Notes: a model not told the origin generated them from the letters alone. A stretch of DNA of 64,000 nucleotides from an uncultured Bryobacteraceae bacterium (GCA_938003835.1 CALKXJ010000012.1:186001-250000); one strand, 5' to 3'. Shown: positions 34,617 through 43,262, counted from the stretch's first letter. Translations and numbers: made by a program.

Positions 34617-36710
34617 ATGAAGGGCAACTGGCGGGGAAGCGCCCGGCTGGGCGCATGCTGGGGCGCGGTGATCTGGGGCGCGTACGCCGTCACCGAGTCC
34701 GCGTTCTTCACGCTCCGGCCACTGCTCCAGCATTACGCGGATTACGTCACGCCGGCGCACATCCGCTGGAGCCTGCTGTTCTGGCTCATCTACCTGGGCA
34801 TCGGGTCGATCGCCGGAGCCCTGGGTGGGATGTTCGTCGCGCGGCTGCGGTCCGCCGCGACTTCGTCGAGCTGGGAGGGTTATCAGGCCGCCGCAGCCGC
34901 CTCGCTCGCCCTCGCATTTGTCGCCAAGGGGCTCTGGGCCGGCTCGATCGATCCGGCGCATCTGGAGCCCGCTGCCTTGCTTGCCGGCTCTGGGCTGCTG
35001 GCCGCCTCCCTGACGGCGCTGGTCTGGCCGCGCGCGGCCTCCTCGCTGGCGCCCGTCTGCGGGCCCTGGACGTTGTCCCTCGTGTTGCTCGGGGCAGCCT
35101 TTGCGGCTTCGGGCGGTTATAAGCTTCGGGGTGTGCTGCTGGCGGCAGTGGCAACCACAGCGCTGCTCACGCGGTGGTGGCTAAACCCCAGGTCCGGCAC
35201 GGCGCTCCCGCCCCGTTGTCACGGCTGGGCGCTGGCGGCCGCGGTGGCCGCCCTGGCCAGCGCCGTCGCTCTCAGCAGCCGCGGCCTGCCGGCCGTCCCG
35301 GAAGCGTCAGTTCTCCCGGCCGCCGGCCGCCCGAACATCGTGCTGGTAGTGCTGGACACCGTCCGCGCCGACCACCTGTCGCTTTACGGCTATGGCCGGC
35401 GGACCACGCCTTTCCTGGAAAGCCTCGCCCGTGAGGCAACCCTGTACACAGAGGCTGTCGCGCCGTCGAATTTCACGTTGCCCTCGCATGCCTCGATCTT
35501 CACCGGCCTGTACCCGCGCTCCCACGGCGCCGTCATCTTTCCGCCTGGGACGCCCAACTTCCAGATACTGGAACGCGAGTACGAAACCCTGGCCGAAATC
35601 CTGCGCTCCCGGGGTTACCGGACAGTGGCCTCCTCCGCCAATGCGGTCTTCGTCAATGCGGACTACGGCCTCGCCCAGGGCTTCGAGGCCTTCGCCAACC
35701 TCCGGCCCGTTCACCTCCTGCCGGCGCGGCGTGGCGGCACGCTGCGCTCCGGCATTCGCCGCCTGCTCACCCCCTTCTTCGCCACGCAACCGATCGATGA
35801 GGCGTACCGTAACGCAGCCGCGATCACGGACGACGCACTCGTGCTCCTGGGGAAGGCTGCCGCCTCCGGCCATCCGGTCTTCCTGTTTCTGAACTGTATG
35901 GACGCCCACGAGCCCTACGTCGTACCGCACCCCTACGACACGGCGTTTCCCGGCAGGAATCCGCGGCTCACCTATGACGATTACCGCCGAACGATGAGGG
36001 AGGTGGTCAGCCGGCGCCGTCCCATCACCGAGAACGAGCGGAGCCATTACATCTCCCAGTACGACGGCGCCATCGCCTATCTCGACGCTCAACTGGAGCG
36101 GCTCGTCGATGGCCTCAAGAGTGCCGGTCTGTGGGAGAACACAATGCTCATCGTCACTTCCGACCACGGTGAGGCATTCGGCGAGCACCAGTTCGTCGGG
36201 CACTCGGCGTCCCTTTACCAGGACCAGGTCTTTATCCCCCTGTTCATTCGCTATCCGGGCCAGCGCAGCGCCCGGACGGTACGGTTCCCTGTAAGCCTCG
36301 TCGACCTGATGCCGACCATCCTCGACGTAGCAGGCATCCCGGCTTCCCGGCCTCTTCAAGGACGGAGCCTGCTCCGGGACGAAGAGCTCGAAGGCGCCCC
36401 GGTCTTTGCCGAGAACAACGCTGACCCGGAGGTGGCCAACTTGCGTGCTCACCACCCGCTGACCCAAACCGCGGTAATCGGTGGAGACAGGAAGCTGATC
36501 GCCTCTGCCGGTCAAGGTGAGGAGCTCTACGACCTGTCGCGGGACCCGGGCGAGACGGCCAACCTCGCCCCGGTCGAGCCGGAGGCCGCCGCGACGCTGC
36601 GGCGCAGCCTGAACGCCTGGCTTGAGAGGACGCCTCTCCGCGTCAATCGCCTCAGACGGGCCGATCCAAGAGCCATCGAGCGGCTGAAGAATTTCGGCTA
36701 CATTCACTGA
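34617..36710 (+). CDS. Membrane sulfatase-fold (alkaline phosphatase superfamily) enzyme with threonine nucleophile
   Basis: Protein of 697 residues. The first 230 residues hold five to six transmembrane helices. An alkaline-phosphatase-superfamily domain follows: NIVLVVLDTVRADHLSLYG (metal aspartates), TLPSHASIFTGLYPRSHG, FLFLNCMDAHEPYV and VTSDHGEAFGEHQFVGHS. The nucleophile position (about residue 286) is threonine in the context NFTLPSH. A sulfatase needs cysteine or serine there for formylglycine, so this is more likely a phospho- or phosphoglycerol/phosphoethanolamine transferase or hydrolase acting on envelope lipids or glycans. No ribosome-binding site is evident before ATG 34617. It is convergent, four bases apart, with a glycan-modification operon. 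Confidence 0.85.
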   Translation: MKGNWRGSARLGACWGAVIWGAYAVTESAFFTLRPLLQHYADYVTPAHIRWSLLFWLIYLGIGSIAGALGGMFVARLRSAATSSSWEGYQAAAAASLALAFVAKGLWAGSIDPAHLEPAALLAGSGLLAASLTALVWPRAASSLAPVCGPWTLSLVLLGAAFAASGGYKLRGVLLAAVATTALLTRWWLNPRSGTALPPRCHGWALAAAVAALASAVALSSRGLPAVPEASVLPAAGRPNIVLVVLDTVRADHLSLYGYGRRTTPFLESLAREATLYTEAVAPSNFTLPSHASIFTGLYPRSHGAVIFPPGTPNFQILEREYETLAEILRSRGYRTVASSANAVFVNADYGLAQGFEAFANLRPVHLLPARRGGTLRSGIRRLLTPFFATQPIDEAYRNAAAITDDALVLLGKAAASGHPVFLFLNCMDAHEPYVVPHPYDTAFPGRNPRLTYDDYRRTMREVVSRRRPITENERSHYISQYDGAIAYLDAQLERLVDGLKSAGLWENTMLIVTSDHGEAFGEHQFVGHSASLYQDQVFIPLFIRYPGQRSARTVRFPVSLVDLMPTILDVAGIPASRPLQGRSLLRDEELEGAPVFAENNADPEVANLRAHHPLTQTAVIGGDRKLIASAGQGEELYDLSRDPGETANLAPVEPEAAATLRRSLNAWLERTPLRVNRLRRADPRAIERLKNFGYIH

Positions 36711-36714
36711 CGCT

Positions 36715-37716
36715 TCAACGCCTGGCGGCCCGGAAGTACGTGCGGGCCAGCATCACCGCGCACCACTGATCGGCTTCGCGGAACACGGTGTAATCCCGGA
36801 AGAAGAAGACATTCCCCCAGGAGGCAGGTACCGGACGGGGATGATTCGAGTAGAAGGCAATGTCCGGGCGACCCCAGACGCGATAGATGACGGTGTGCCA
36901 GCCGTAGCCCCTGGCGCGCATCTCGCGAACGAGATCCGGAAGCTCGTACCGGAGGCCGGAAGCGCCGAAGGGCGTCCCGCGATCCCAGAACTCCGCGCAG
37001 ACCACCGGATAGCGATGCTCGCCCATGCCCCGGATGACATCCAGGTCAAAGCCCTCTGTGTCGATCTTCACCAGGCCGATCTCGGCCGGAAAGGCGCCCT
37101 CGGCGTGCAGCGCCTCGAGTGTCCGCACGCGTACCGGCACCCGGCCGGTGAAAACCAGCTCGGGTGGCATGGCGTGATCGAGCAGCGAGGCGTAGGCAGT
37201 CGCCTCGCCGTAGCGGCCATCCGGCGACCGGTCTTCGGCAAGATAGAGCGGCATGACGGCCTCGCTCGCCCCGAGCGCACAGTCGAAGGCGCGAAAGCCG
37301 GCACGCTCGCTGAACCGCTCGACAAGACGCGCGTAGACGGCCGGGTTCGGCTCAAACGCGTAGACCTCGAAGCCTGCTTCGAGCAGCCGGTCGGAGACCT
37401 CGCCCACATGCGCCCCGACGTCGAGCGCCCTCCGGTGCGGCAGGAACGTGTAGAGGAAGGCCATCAGACCGACCTCCGGATTTTCGAGTTCGTAGCCCGA
37501 CTCCTCGATGGCCACCTCGTAGCGCCGCAGCCCGGCAGCCTCGACGAGCTGAATCGACGCCTCGAGCAGCGCCGTCTGGGTCTCGGCCAGGCGGTTGTTC
37601 TGCTCGATCACCACGTCGAGTTGCCAATCGGTGTGGTTGAGCCGGTCGTGCACGGTGCCGACCAGCGCATGGCCGCACATCTTGAGCAGCCGTTTGATCT
37701 CGTTTCGGATCCTCAT
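36715..37716 (-). CDS. FkbM family methyltransferase
   Basis: SAM-dependent methyltransferase of the FkbM type, 333 residues, which commonly methylates sugar hydroxyls in surface glycans. A predicted helical N-terminal 75 residues precede the catalytic domain: RALDVGAHVGEVSDRLLEAG (motif I), VYAFEPNPAVYARL, FRAFDCALGASEA and IGLVKIDTEGFDLDVIRGM (the FkbM KIDTEG signature). A C-terminal extension carries aromatic residues (WGNVFFFRDYTVF). The start overlaps the stop of the glycosyltransferase gene upstream (37713-37716). It is the last gene of a six-gene minus-strand run. Confidence 0.92.
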   Translation of the reverse strand: MRIRNEIKRLLKMCGHALVGTVHDRLNHTDWQLDVVIEQNNRLAETQTALLEASIQLVEAAGLRRYEVAIEESGYELENPEVGLMAFLYTFLPHRRALDVGAHVGEVSDRLLEAGFEVYAFEPNPAVYARLVERFSERAGFRAFDCALGASEAVMPLYLAEDRSPDGRYGEATAYASLLDHAMPPELVFTGRVPVRVRTLEALHAEGAFPAEIGLVKIDTEGFDLDVIRGMGEHRYPVVCAEFWDRGTPFGASGLRYELPDLVREMRARGYGWHTVIYRVWGRPDIAFYSNHPRPVPASWGNVFFFRDYTVFREADQWCAVMLARTYFRAARR

Positions 37717-38996
37717 CTTTGTTTTCCGCTGTCACCCGGGCCCGCCTCGAGCGCCGCGCGCAGCCGCTCGAATCGGTCGTCGGCCGGCCGCCCCAGCTCG
37801 AGCGAACGCCAGATCCAGTCCAGAGCGCCTTCGGCAGAGAACAACGGCGCCAGTTCGAGCGCCCGCCGCCTGATTGCCAGATTTCGCTCCGGCTCCAGGA
37901 TCCGGGCCACGGCCTGCCGGAACGCCGCCCGCTCGTAGGGACATACCAGGCCGATGCCGCTTTGCTCGACGAATCGCGCCGCCGCCGTCTCGCGGGCGCC
38001 CAGCACCAGGACCGGAACGTGGGCTGTCGCAAGAAGAAACGGGATCCGGCTGGGCAGGCTGAGGGCGGCAATCGCCCGCCGGTCGTCGGAGAGCTCGAGC
38101 GTGCCCGTGGGCGCCACCGCGAACGGCGCCCTCCGCAGAACCTCGATCAGCGCCTCATCGGCGAGCGGCTCCCCCTCGGCGACGAAGATCGAAGCTCGCG
38201 CCAGGGCTGAGGGCTCCGCCTCGAAATACCGGAAATGCGACCGCGCATACCAGTAAAGGCGGACGCCGGAGCCGCGCACCGTCTCCCGGAGGCGCTTGAG
38301 CCAGCCCTCGCCCCAGATGTTGCCGACGATGACGCCCCAGGGCGCTTCGGCCTCGAGCGGCGGCGGATCGAGTCGCCGGAGGATGTGCTTCGGCTCGACC
38401 ACAGGGGGCATCCACCAGAACTTGAGCCCGTACTTGGCCTCATAGCCTGCCGCCATCTCGCGCGAGATCGCCAGGCGCAGCCGGGACGCCGCCAGAAGCT
38501 CCGCCATCAACGCATCGGGAATGCCCGGCTCCAGGAGGTTCTGGTCATCCATCAGATAGGCGCACATCGGCGCGCCGGAAATCGACTGGAGCGCCACGGC
38601 GTTGCGCGCGTCGTCGGCAAAGTAGGGCACGGCGAGGATGCGGGCCACCGTGTGGCCCTGGAGCGCCCGCAGCACGTTCTCGAAAATTCGCGGGCGAATC
38701 GCATCCCCATGCGCGATCTTGAGCTCGACGTCCCCCAGCCGCTGGTCTCCCCCGAAGTGGTCCCGCGAACGGATGGTGATCAGGTTCGGGCAGCCCTCGA
38801 ACAGCCGGCCGAGCAGCACGCCGACACCGTGGCAGTCGTTGATCTCGATGTGCGTGACAACGGCGTCGGCGCCCGCCAGCCAAGCGGATTCCTCGAGCCC
38901 GGCCGACGGGATCGGCCGGGGCTTTCCGCAGAGTTCGAGCAGCCGCGCCGCCAGCGCCTCGTTGCGCTTCCAGAGGGGATCGGCGGGAAGCGTCAC
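37713..38996 (-). CDS. Glycosyltransferase-like protein (paralogue 1)
   Basis: Protein of 427 residues with the look of a GT-B fold glycosyltransferase. N-terminal ADAVVTHIEINDCHGVGVLL and ILAVPYFADDARNAVAL lead to MCAYLMDDQNLLEPGIPDAL. A second Rossmann half contains PWGVIVGNIWGEGWLKRL and FAVAPTGTLELSDDRRAI, then RIPFLLATAHVPVLVLG. No canonical EX7E of GT4 is obvious, so the exact family is open. It is clearly paralogous to the next gene (shared VPYF, MDDQN, EAKYGL/ERKYGL). Both ends overlap neighbours by four bases, showing tight coupling. Confidence 0.75.
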   Translation of the reverse strand: MTLPADPLWKRNEALAARLLELCGKPRPIPSAGLEESAWLAGADAVVTHIEINDCHGVGVLLGRLFEGCPNLITIRSRDHFGGDQRLGDVELKIAHGDAIRPRIFENVLRALQGHTVARILAVPYFADDARNAVALQSISGAPMCAYLMDDQNLLEPGIPDALMAELLAASRLRLAISREMAAGYEAKYGLKFWWMPPVVEPKHILRRLDPPPLEAEAPWGVIVGNIWGEGWLKRLRETVRGSGVRLYWYARSHFRYFEAEPSALARASIFVAEGEPLADEALIEVLRRAPFAVAPTGTLELSDDRRAIAALSLPSRIPFLLATAHVPVLVLGARETAAARFVEQSGIGLVCPYERAAFRQAVARILEPERNLAIRRRALELAPLFSAEGALDWIWRSLELGRPADDRFERLRAALEAGPGDSGKQR

Positions 38997-40267
38997 GGCC
39001 CGGTGCGCCTCCGGAAACGGTGCGCGGGTAGAACCTCCGCCACCCGGGCGCCTTCATACCCTGCGAAGGCTTCCTCGAAGCGCTCGTCGGCCGGCCTTCC
39101 CCGCTCGATCGACTCCTCGAGCCACCGGACCACGCCGGCATCGGAGAAACGCGCCGCCACAGCCGCAGCCTGGGCCCGGTAACGAGCCTGGGTCTCCGGC
39201 TCGAGGAGCCGCTCGACCGCCCCACGAACCGCCGGGGCGGAATAGGGTACGACTTCGCCGACGCTGAAGTGGCGGATAAACCGCGCCGCGCAGGTCTTCT
39301 CGCTTCCGAGCACCAGCACCGGCGCCTGCGCCACCGCCAGGGCGAACAGGATCCGGCCCGGCAAGCTCAACCACGCCACGCCCGCGTTGATCTCGCCGCC
39401 CTCGAGCTCGGCCGCCGGGACGATGACAAATGGGCGCTCGCGCAGCAGCACGGCAAGCTCCGCCTCCGGCGCCACTCCGTGCGCGACAATTCCTGCCCGC
39501 TCGAGCGCCTCCGGCGCAAAGCGCAGCCAGGGCGACCGGTTGTTGCCGTACCAGTCGGCCGCGCAGCCGCTCCGCGCGAGCACCTCCACGGTGCGATCGA
39601 ACCACCGCTGGTCCCAGAAGCTCCCGAACAGCACCGGGCGGCTCGAAGCCGCCGACACCGGCCGGGCCGCGCGCAGGATCAGGTGGTCCGGCACGACGGC
39701 GGGCAGCAGCCAGAATTCGAGGCCGTACTTGCGTTCATAGGCATAGCGAAGCTCCGGGTGCGTCACCAGGCGCACAGACGCGCGCGAGAGCAGCTCCTCC
39801 ATCATCGGGTCCGGGATCCCATCGATCGCCACGTTCTGGTCGTCCATGATCCAGACCGCCAGGCGAGCGCCGTAAGCGGCCTGGAGGGCGATGGCCGTGG
39901 CCGCCTCGTCGGGGAAGTAGGGTACGCAGAGCGCCTGGCGAACCTCGCGGGCGCCGACGACGGCCAGCACGCGCCGGAACCATTCCGGCCGCGCAGCGCC
40001 GCGCTGCGGCACCAGCGCCTGCCAGTCGCCGAACTCTTGCGCGCCGTAATCGTTGCGGGAGCGGATCGAGAAGACCGCCGTCCGCCCGCGCAAGACCCGT
40101 TGAACCAGGACGCCCGTGCCGTGCCGGTCGTTCACCTCGTTCGCCGTGACGACCGCCAGATCGACCGGCGTTTCCTGAAGGCTGACCCGCTCCGGCTCGC
40201 CGGCTCCCAGCAGGTGTCTCAGCCGGCGCCGCCGGGCTTCGTTCAGCGCAAACGCCGGACCCATCAC
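38993..40267 (-). CDS. Glycosyltransferase-like protein (paralogue 2)
   Basis: Protein of 424 residues, same architecture as its downstream neighbour. Shared blocks are VVTANEVNDRHGTGVLVQRV, ALCVPYFPDEAATAIALQAA, VWIMDDQNVAIDGIPDPMME, YAYERKYGLEFWLLPAVV, ALAVAQAPVLVLGSEKT and a C-terminal RGRPADERFEEA that mirrors LGRPADDRFERL. The likely role is sugar transfer to a surface glycan, with the FkbM enzyme methylating the product; this is inference. GTG 40267 or the adjacent ATG 40264 may start translation. It follows the cysteine-rich gene by 25 bases and overlaps the next gene by four. Confidence 0.75.
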   Translation of the reverse strand: MMGPAFALNEARRRRLRHLLGAGEPERVSLQETPVDLAVVTANEVNDRHGTGVLVQRVLRGRTAVFSIRSRNDYGAQEFGDWQALVPQRGAARPEWFRRVLAVVGAREVRQALCVPYFPDEAATAIALQAAYGARLAVWIMDDQNVAIDGIPDPMMEELLSRASVRLVTHPELRYAYERKYGLEFWLLPAVVPDHLILRAARPVSAASSRPVLFGSFWDQRWFDRTVEVLARSGCAADWYGNNRSPWLRFAPEALERAGIVAHGVAPEAELAVLLRERPFVIVPAAELEGGEINAGVAWLSLPGRILFALAVAQAPVLVLGSEKTCAARFIRHFSVGEVVPYSAPAVRGAVERLLEPETQARYRAQAAAVAARFSDAGVVRWLEESIERGRPADERFEEAFAGYEGARVAEVLPAHRFRRRTGP

Positions 40268-40292
40268 CGCCCATCCAGCGGTCGCGCGATCT

Positions 40293-40970
40293 TCACGAAC
40301 GTTTCGACCTCGCCCGCTCGAGAATACGCCGCGCCCGCGTCGGATTGAAGACCCCGCAGGAGCAGAAGCGCGTCAGATAGTTGGCGGCCTGCTCCGGCGT
40401 GCGCCGGCCCTCCTTTACCCAGTCGACCATTTTCCGGGCCAGCGAGTGGGCGATCATGCCGTGCCCGCACATGGTGGAGAGCATCAGCACGTCGGCTTCG
40501 GGCAACTTTTCCGTCTTGCCTTCAAAGCCCAGCGAGTAGCCGACGCTGTGGCGCCGAATGCCGGCGGCATGGCAACACTGGTCCGCCCCGTCGATCGAGG
40601 TGGAGATGTTGATTGAAAGGCCCAGGTCCGCCTCGCGCACCTTTTTGAGAAACGCTTCGGCCGCCTCGCGATTGTCGAAGACCGCCGCCGCCGTGGTGAT
40701 CGTATCCAGCCCGTCGATGACTGCGCGAAAGTCCGGTGTATTGTCCCGGCGCCAGTGCACGAGCGGGTTTAGCTTCCGGCAGGGCCGCAGCGCCCCGCCG
40801 TGCCGCGCATCACCCAGATTGACCGGTTTGAACTCCAGGGCCATCTCCAGAAACTTCTTCAGCTTGGGCAGCGCGCCCTGGTCGTTCTTGCCGCGGCAGC
40901 ACATGGCGAAAACGACGTAATCGTCCCGGAAGCTCTCGGCGTCCCCGTAGCGGTGCAACGTGTTCGTCAT
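40293..40970 (-). CDS. Eight-cysteine protein of unknown family, ferredoxin-linked
   Basis: I do not recognise this 225-residue protein. It has no signal peptide or membrane helix. Cysteines occur in pairs or next to histidines: C24-C25 (FAMCCRGKND), C64, C132-C133-H134 (DGADQCCHAAG), C168-x-H170 (STMCGHGM) and C203-x-C205 (TRFCSCGVFNP). The arrangement could hold an iron-sulfur cluster or zinc. Segments such as INISTSIDGADQ and VGYSLGFEGK suggest an alpha/beta core. The ribosome-binding site (GAGG) overlaps the end of the upstream ferredoxin gene, four bases apart, so the two proteins probably act together. It may be a redox enzyme subunit, but no reaction can be named. Confidence 0.7.
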   Translation of the reverse strand: MTNTLHRYGDAESFRDDYVVFAMCCRGKNDQGALPKLKKFLEMALEFKPVNLGDARHGGALRPCRKLNPLVHWRRDNTPDFRAVIDGLDTITTAAAVFDNREAAEAFLKKVREADLGLSINISTSIDGADQCCHAAGIRRHSVGYSLGFEGKTEKLPEADVLMLSTMCGHGMIAHSLARKMVDWVKEGRRTPEQAANYLTRFCSCGVFNPTRARRILERARSKRS

Positions 40971-40974
40971 GGCC

Positions 40975-41817
40975 TTACCTCGCCGCTCCGACGGTCTCCG
41001 GCTCCCGCGCCGGCTCGTTGGTCACCCTGCCCAGTCCGGTATTGGTCTTGGCCCGATGGAGCTTGTAGCCCAGCCGCTCCAGGATCGGCGCGACGACGTT
41101 CTCCTCGCCGCGCTCATCGCACCGCGTGCCGACGCCGAGCGACACCACCGTGTCGATGCGTTTCTCGATCTCCCAGACCAGCCGGATGATCTCCTCGGTC
41201 CGCTCGACCGGAACCTTGATTTCGACGATCGCCGAGAGGATCTTCTCGTCGAGGAGGTCCTCGCGGATGTCGCCGGTGGCGGTGTCCTTCATCAGGGTCG
41301 TCACCGGGTTGCGCCGCTCGAAGTGCACGCCCGCGCGGGCGAGCGCCCGCGTCATCTCCTGGATCTCCCAGAAGCGCACGCCGACGCCGGGCCGCCCAAA
41401 CTCGATCGTAAATCCCACCTCGCCCACCTGGATGCGCCCGGAGACGTCGTTGGTTTTGACCTCCTCGGTGCCGCGGCCCTCCACTCCGGTCGACTCGTGC
41501 GGCACCCTCGGATCGGAGAAAGCCCGGCGCACGATCCGCGGCCAGGTGAGCTCCTCCGGCTCGAAGGCGGCGGTCGGGCAGACGTCCGGCTCCGGGTCGA
41601 ACCGCAGCCGGAACCAGGAAAACAGCCGCCGGAGCGCCCGCACCAGCGTGGGGTTCAGGTGCTCCTGGCTCATGCCGTTCAAGCAGGTGTAGCACTCCAC
41701 GCACTCGTCCCGGTCGATGGTCGCCCGCCGGATCACCGGATCGATGTAAATGGCGCCCATCGGGCAGACGTAGGTGCAGTTGCCGCAGGCCACGCAACGC
41801 TCAGCGCTGATCCTCAT
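40975..41817 (-). CDS. Atypical 2x[4Fe-4S] ferredoxin-domain protein with long C-terminal domain
   Basis: Protein of 280 residues. The first cluster site is canonical (C8, C11, C14, C18 in CVACGNCTYVCP). The second begins C39, C42, C45, but its fourth cysteine appears only at C80-P81, after a 34-residue insertion rich in arginine and aromatic residues. Residues about 125-245 form a separate domain (GEVGFTIEFGRPGVGVRFWE, ILSAIVEIKVPVERTEEI) with alternating hydrophobic strands, possibly an ACT-like or ferredoxin-like alpha/beta fold; I cannot assign it. It is overlapped at its start by the MFS gene (ATGA, 41814-41817) and followed four bases later by the eight-cysteine protein. It probably passes electrons to that protein. 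Confidence 0.82.
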   Translation of the reverse strand: MRISAERCVACGNCTYVCPMGAIYIDPVIRRATIDRDECVECYTCLNGMSQEHLNPTLVRALRRLFSWFRLRFDPEPDVCPTAAFEPEELTWPRIVRRAFSDPRVPHESTGVEGRGTEEVKTNDVSGRIQVGEVGFTIEFGRPGVGVRFWEIQEMTRALARAGVHFERRNPVTTLMKDTATGDIREDLLDEKILSAIVEIKVPVERTEEIIRLVWEIEKRIDTVVSLGVGTRCDERGEENVVAPILERLGYKLHRAKTNTGLGRVTNEPAREPETVGAAR

Positions 41818-43097
41818 CGGCGAACCTCCGAGCCGAAGATCGAGCGGGTGGCGTCGATTCTGGTGAACAGAACGGCCGCCACCGCGCTCAGCCCTGCCGC
41901 CACGAGAAAGGGCGTCTCCCAGCCGTAGCCCCGCACCAGGTAGGCGAGCAGAGCCGGCGAAATCGCGCCTCCTATGTTACCGCAGGTATTCATGACGGCA
42001 GAGACCGACCCGGCCCAGTCGCCGCCGACATCGAGCGGGATCGCCCAGGAGACGCCGACAGTCACCTCCAGCCCGAACATTCCGAGACAGGAGTACCAGA
42101 CGCTTGAAACCGGATCCGGCGTGAGCGCCGCCAGGGCGATGCCTGTGGCGGCGATGAGGAAACCGGCGGCGCCCACGGCCCGCCGCGCCAACCGCAGGTT
42201 GCCGGTGCGCTCCGCCAGCCGGTCGGAACTCCAGCCTCCCACCAGGTCTCCCAGCGTGCCGGCCAGAAGAGGCAGGCTCGCATAGAAGCCCATCTGCTTC
42301 AGGTCAAAGCCGCGGTGGTCGTTCAAGTACTTCGGAAACCAGTCGAGATAAACCGCGAGACAGTAACCGTAGAGCGCGTACATCGACGAGAGCACCCACA
42401 GATTCCCATGGCGCAGGATGCGACCCCAGGGCACGGCGCGCGAAGTTCGGGAGCGCGGCCCGCCGAGCGCCCGGTGAATCATCTCCCGTTCGGCGGCGTT
42501 CACCGAGCGGTGCTCCTCGGGCGTGTCGCGGTAATAGAGATACCAGACGACCGCCCAAAGGATTCCCAGGGCGCCGAAAACGAAGAAGGGCGTGCGCCAG
42601 CCGTAGGCGGCGATCAGCAGGACGACGATGGGGGGTGTGAAGGCCGCACCGAGCCGCGAGCCGGCGTGCGTGAGCCCTTGCGCGTAGCCGCGCTCGGTGG
42701 GCAACATCCAGCGTGACAGCGAACGCGTTGCGATGGGAAAGGCGCCGGCTTCCCCCACCCCGAACAGAAAGCGGAAGACGGCCATCGAGGCGGCGTTCCA
42801 GGCCAGCGCCGTCGCCGAGGTGAACAGGCTCCACCAAGTGACGATCAGGGCCAGGGCCCGCCGGGGCCCGATGAGATCTCCGAGCCAGCCGCCCGGAATC
42901 TGAAACAGCGCGTAGCCCCATCGGAAGGCCGCCAGGATCCAGCCCATCGTCACCAGCGAGAAGCCGAACTCTTGCTGGATGACCGGGACGGCGGCCGAGA
43001 TCACCACCCGATCCATGTAGGTGATCATGTAGGCCGCCACGGTGAGCCACAGCACGATGTGGCGGACGCGGGTGGGTCGCGCGCGCTTCTCGCTCAT
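41814..43097 (-). CDS. MFS transporter, anion:cation symporter (ACS) type
   Basis: Twelve-helix major facilitator, about 427 residues. The cytoplasmic loop motif GGWLGDLIGPRRAL matches the MFS A-motif. YMDRVVISAAVPVIQQEFGF in helix 1 and FRWGYALFQIPGG in helix 2 are typical of the ACS group that imports organic anions such as hexuronates, galactonate and other sugar acids. ATG 43097 is used because family similarity begins at MSEKRARPTRVRHIV. Co-translation with the ferredoxin gene suggests the imported carboxylate is the substrate of the following redox proteins. The substrate itself is unknown. Confidence 0.9.
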   Translation of the reverse strand: MSEKRARPTRVRHIVLWLTVAAYMITYMDRVVISAAVPVIQQEFGFSLVTMGWILAAFRWGYALFQIPGGWLGDLIGPRRALALIVTWWSLFTSATALAWNAASMAVFRFLFGVGEAGAFPIATRSLSRWMLPTERGYAQGLTHAGSRLGAAFTPPIVVLLIAAYGWRTPFFVFGALGILWAVVWYLYYRDTPEEHRSVNAAEREMIHRALGGPRSRTSRAVPWGRILRHGNLWVLSSMYALYGYCLAVYLDWFPKYLNDHRGFDLKQMGFYASLPLLAGTLGDLVGGWSSDRLAERTGNLRLARRAVGAAGFLIAATGIALAALTPDPVSSVWYSCLGMFGLEVTVGVSWAIPLDVGGDWAGSVSAVMNTCGNIGGAISPALLAYLVRGYGWETPFLVAAGLSAVAAVLFTRIDATRSIFGSEVRR

Positions 43098-43210
43098 CGG
43101 GGATGTTTCGCCGATCGTAACAGAAGCCGCCCGGCCCTCGCGGCGTGCGATTTTTTCTCCGTTGCCGCCACTAGTTAACCAGAGATCCACTGAGTCGCAC
43201 GAGAAACCCG

Positions 43211-43242
43211 GGCCCGCCCGGCGCAAGCAGGGCTGGCGGGCC
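43211..43242. promoter_or_regulatory. Perfect 8-bp inverted repeat upstream of sigma-like gene
   Basis: GGCCCGCC (43211-43218) and GGCGGGCC (43235-43242) form an eight-base GC-only stem around a 16-base loop. It ends 20 bases before GTG 43263 and so would lie in the leader of the sigma-like gene. There is no following T-run, so it is not a standard terminator; it may affect translation or be a protein site. Confidence 0.5.
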
Positions 43243-43262
43243 TTCTGTCTGGTGAGGGCATT

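Noticed and set aside
34617-36710. True sulfatase assignment
   Set aside because: The nucleophile position is threonine, which cannot become formylglycine.
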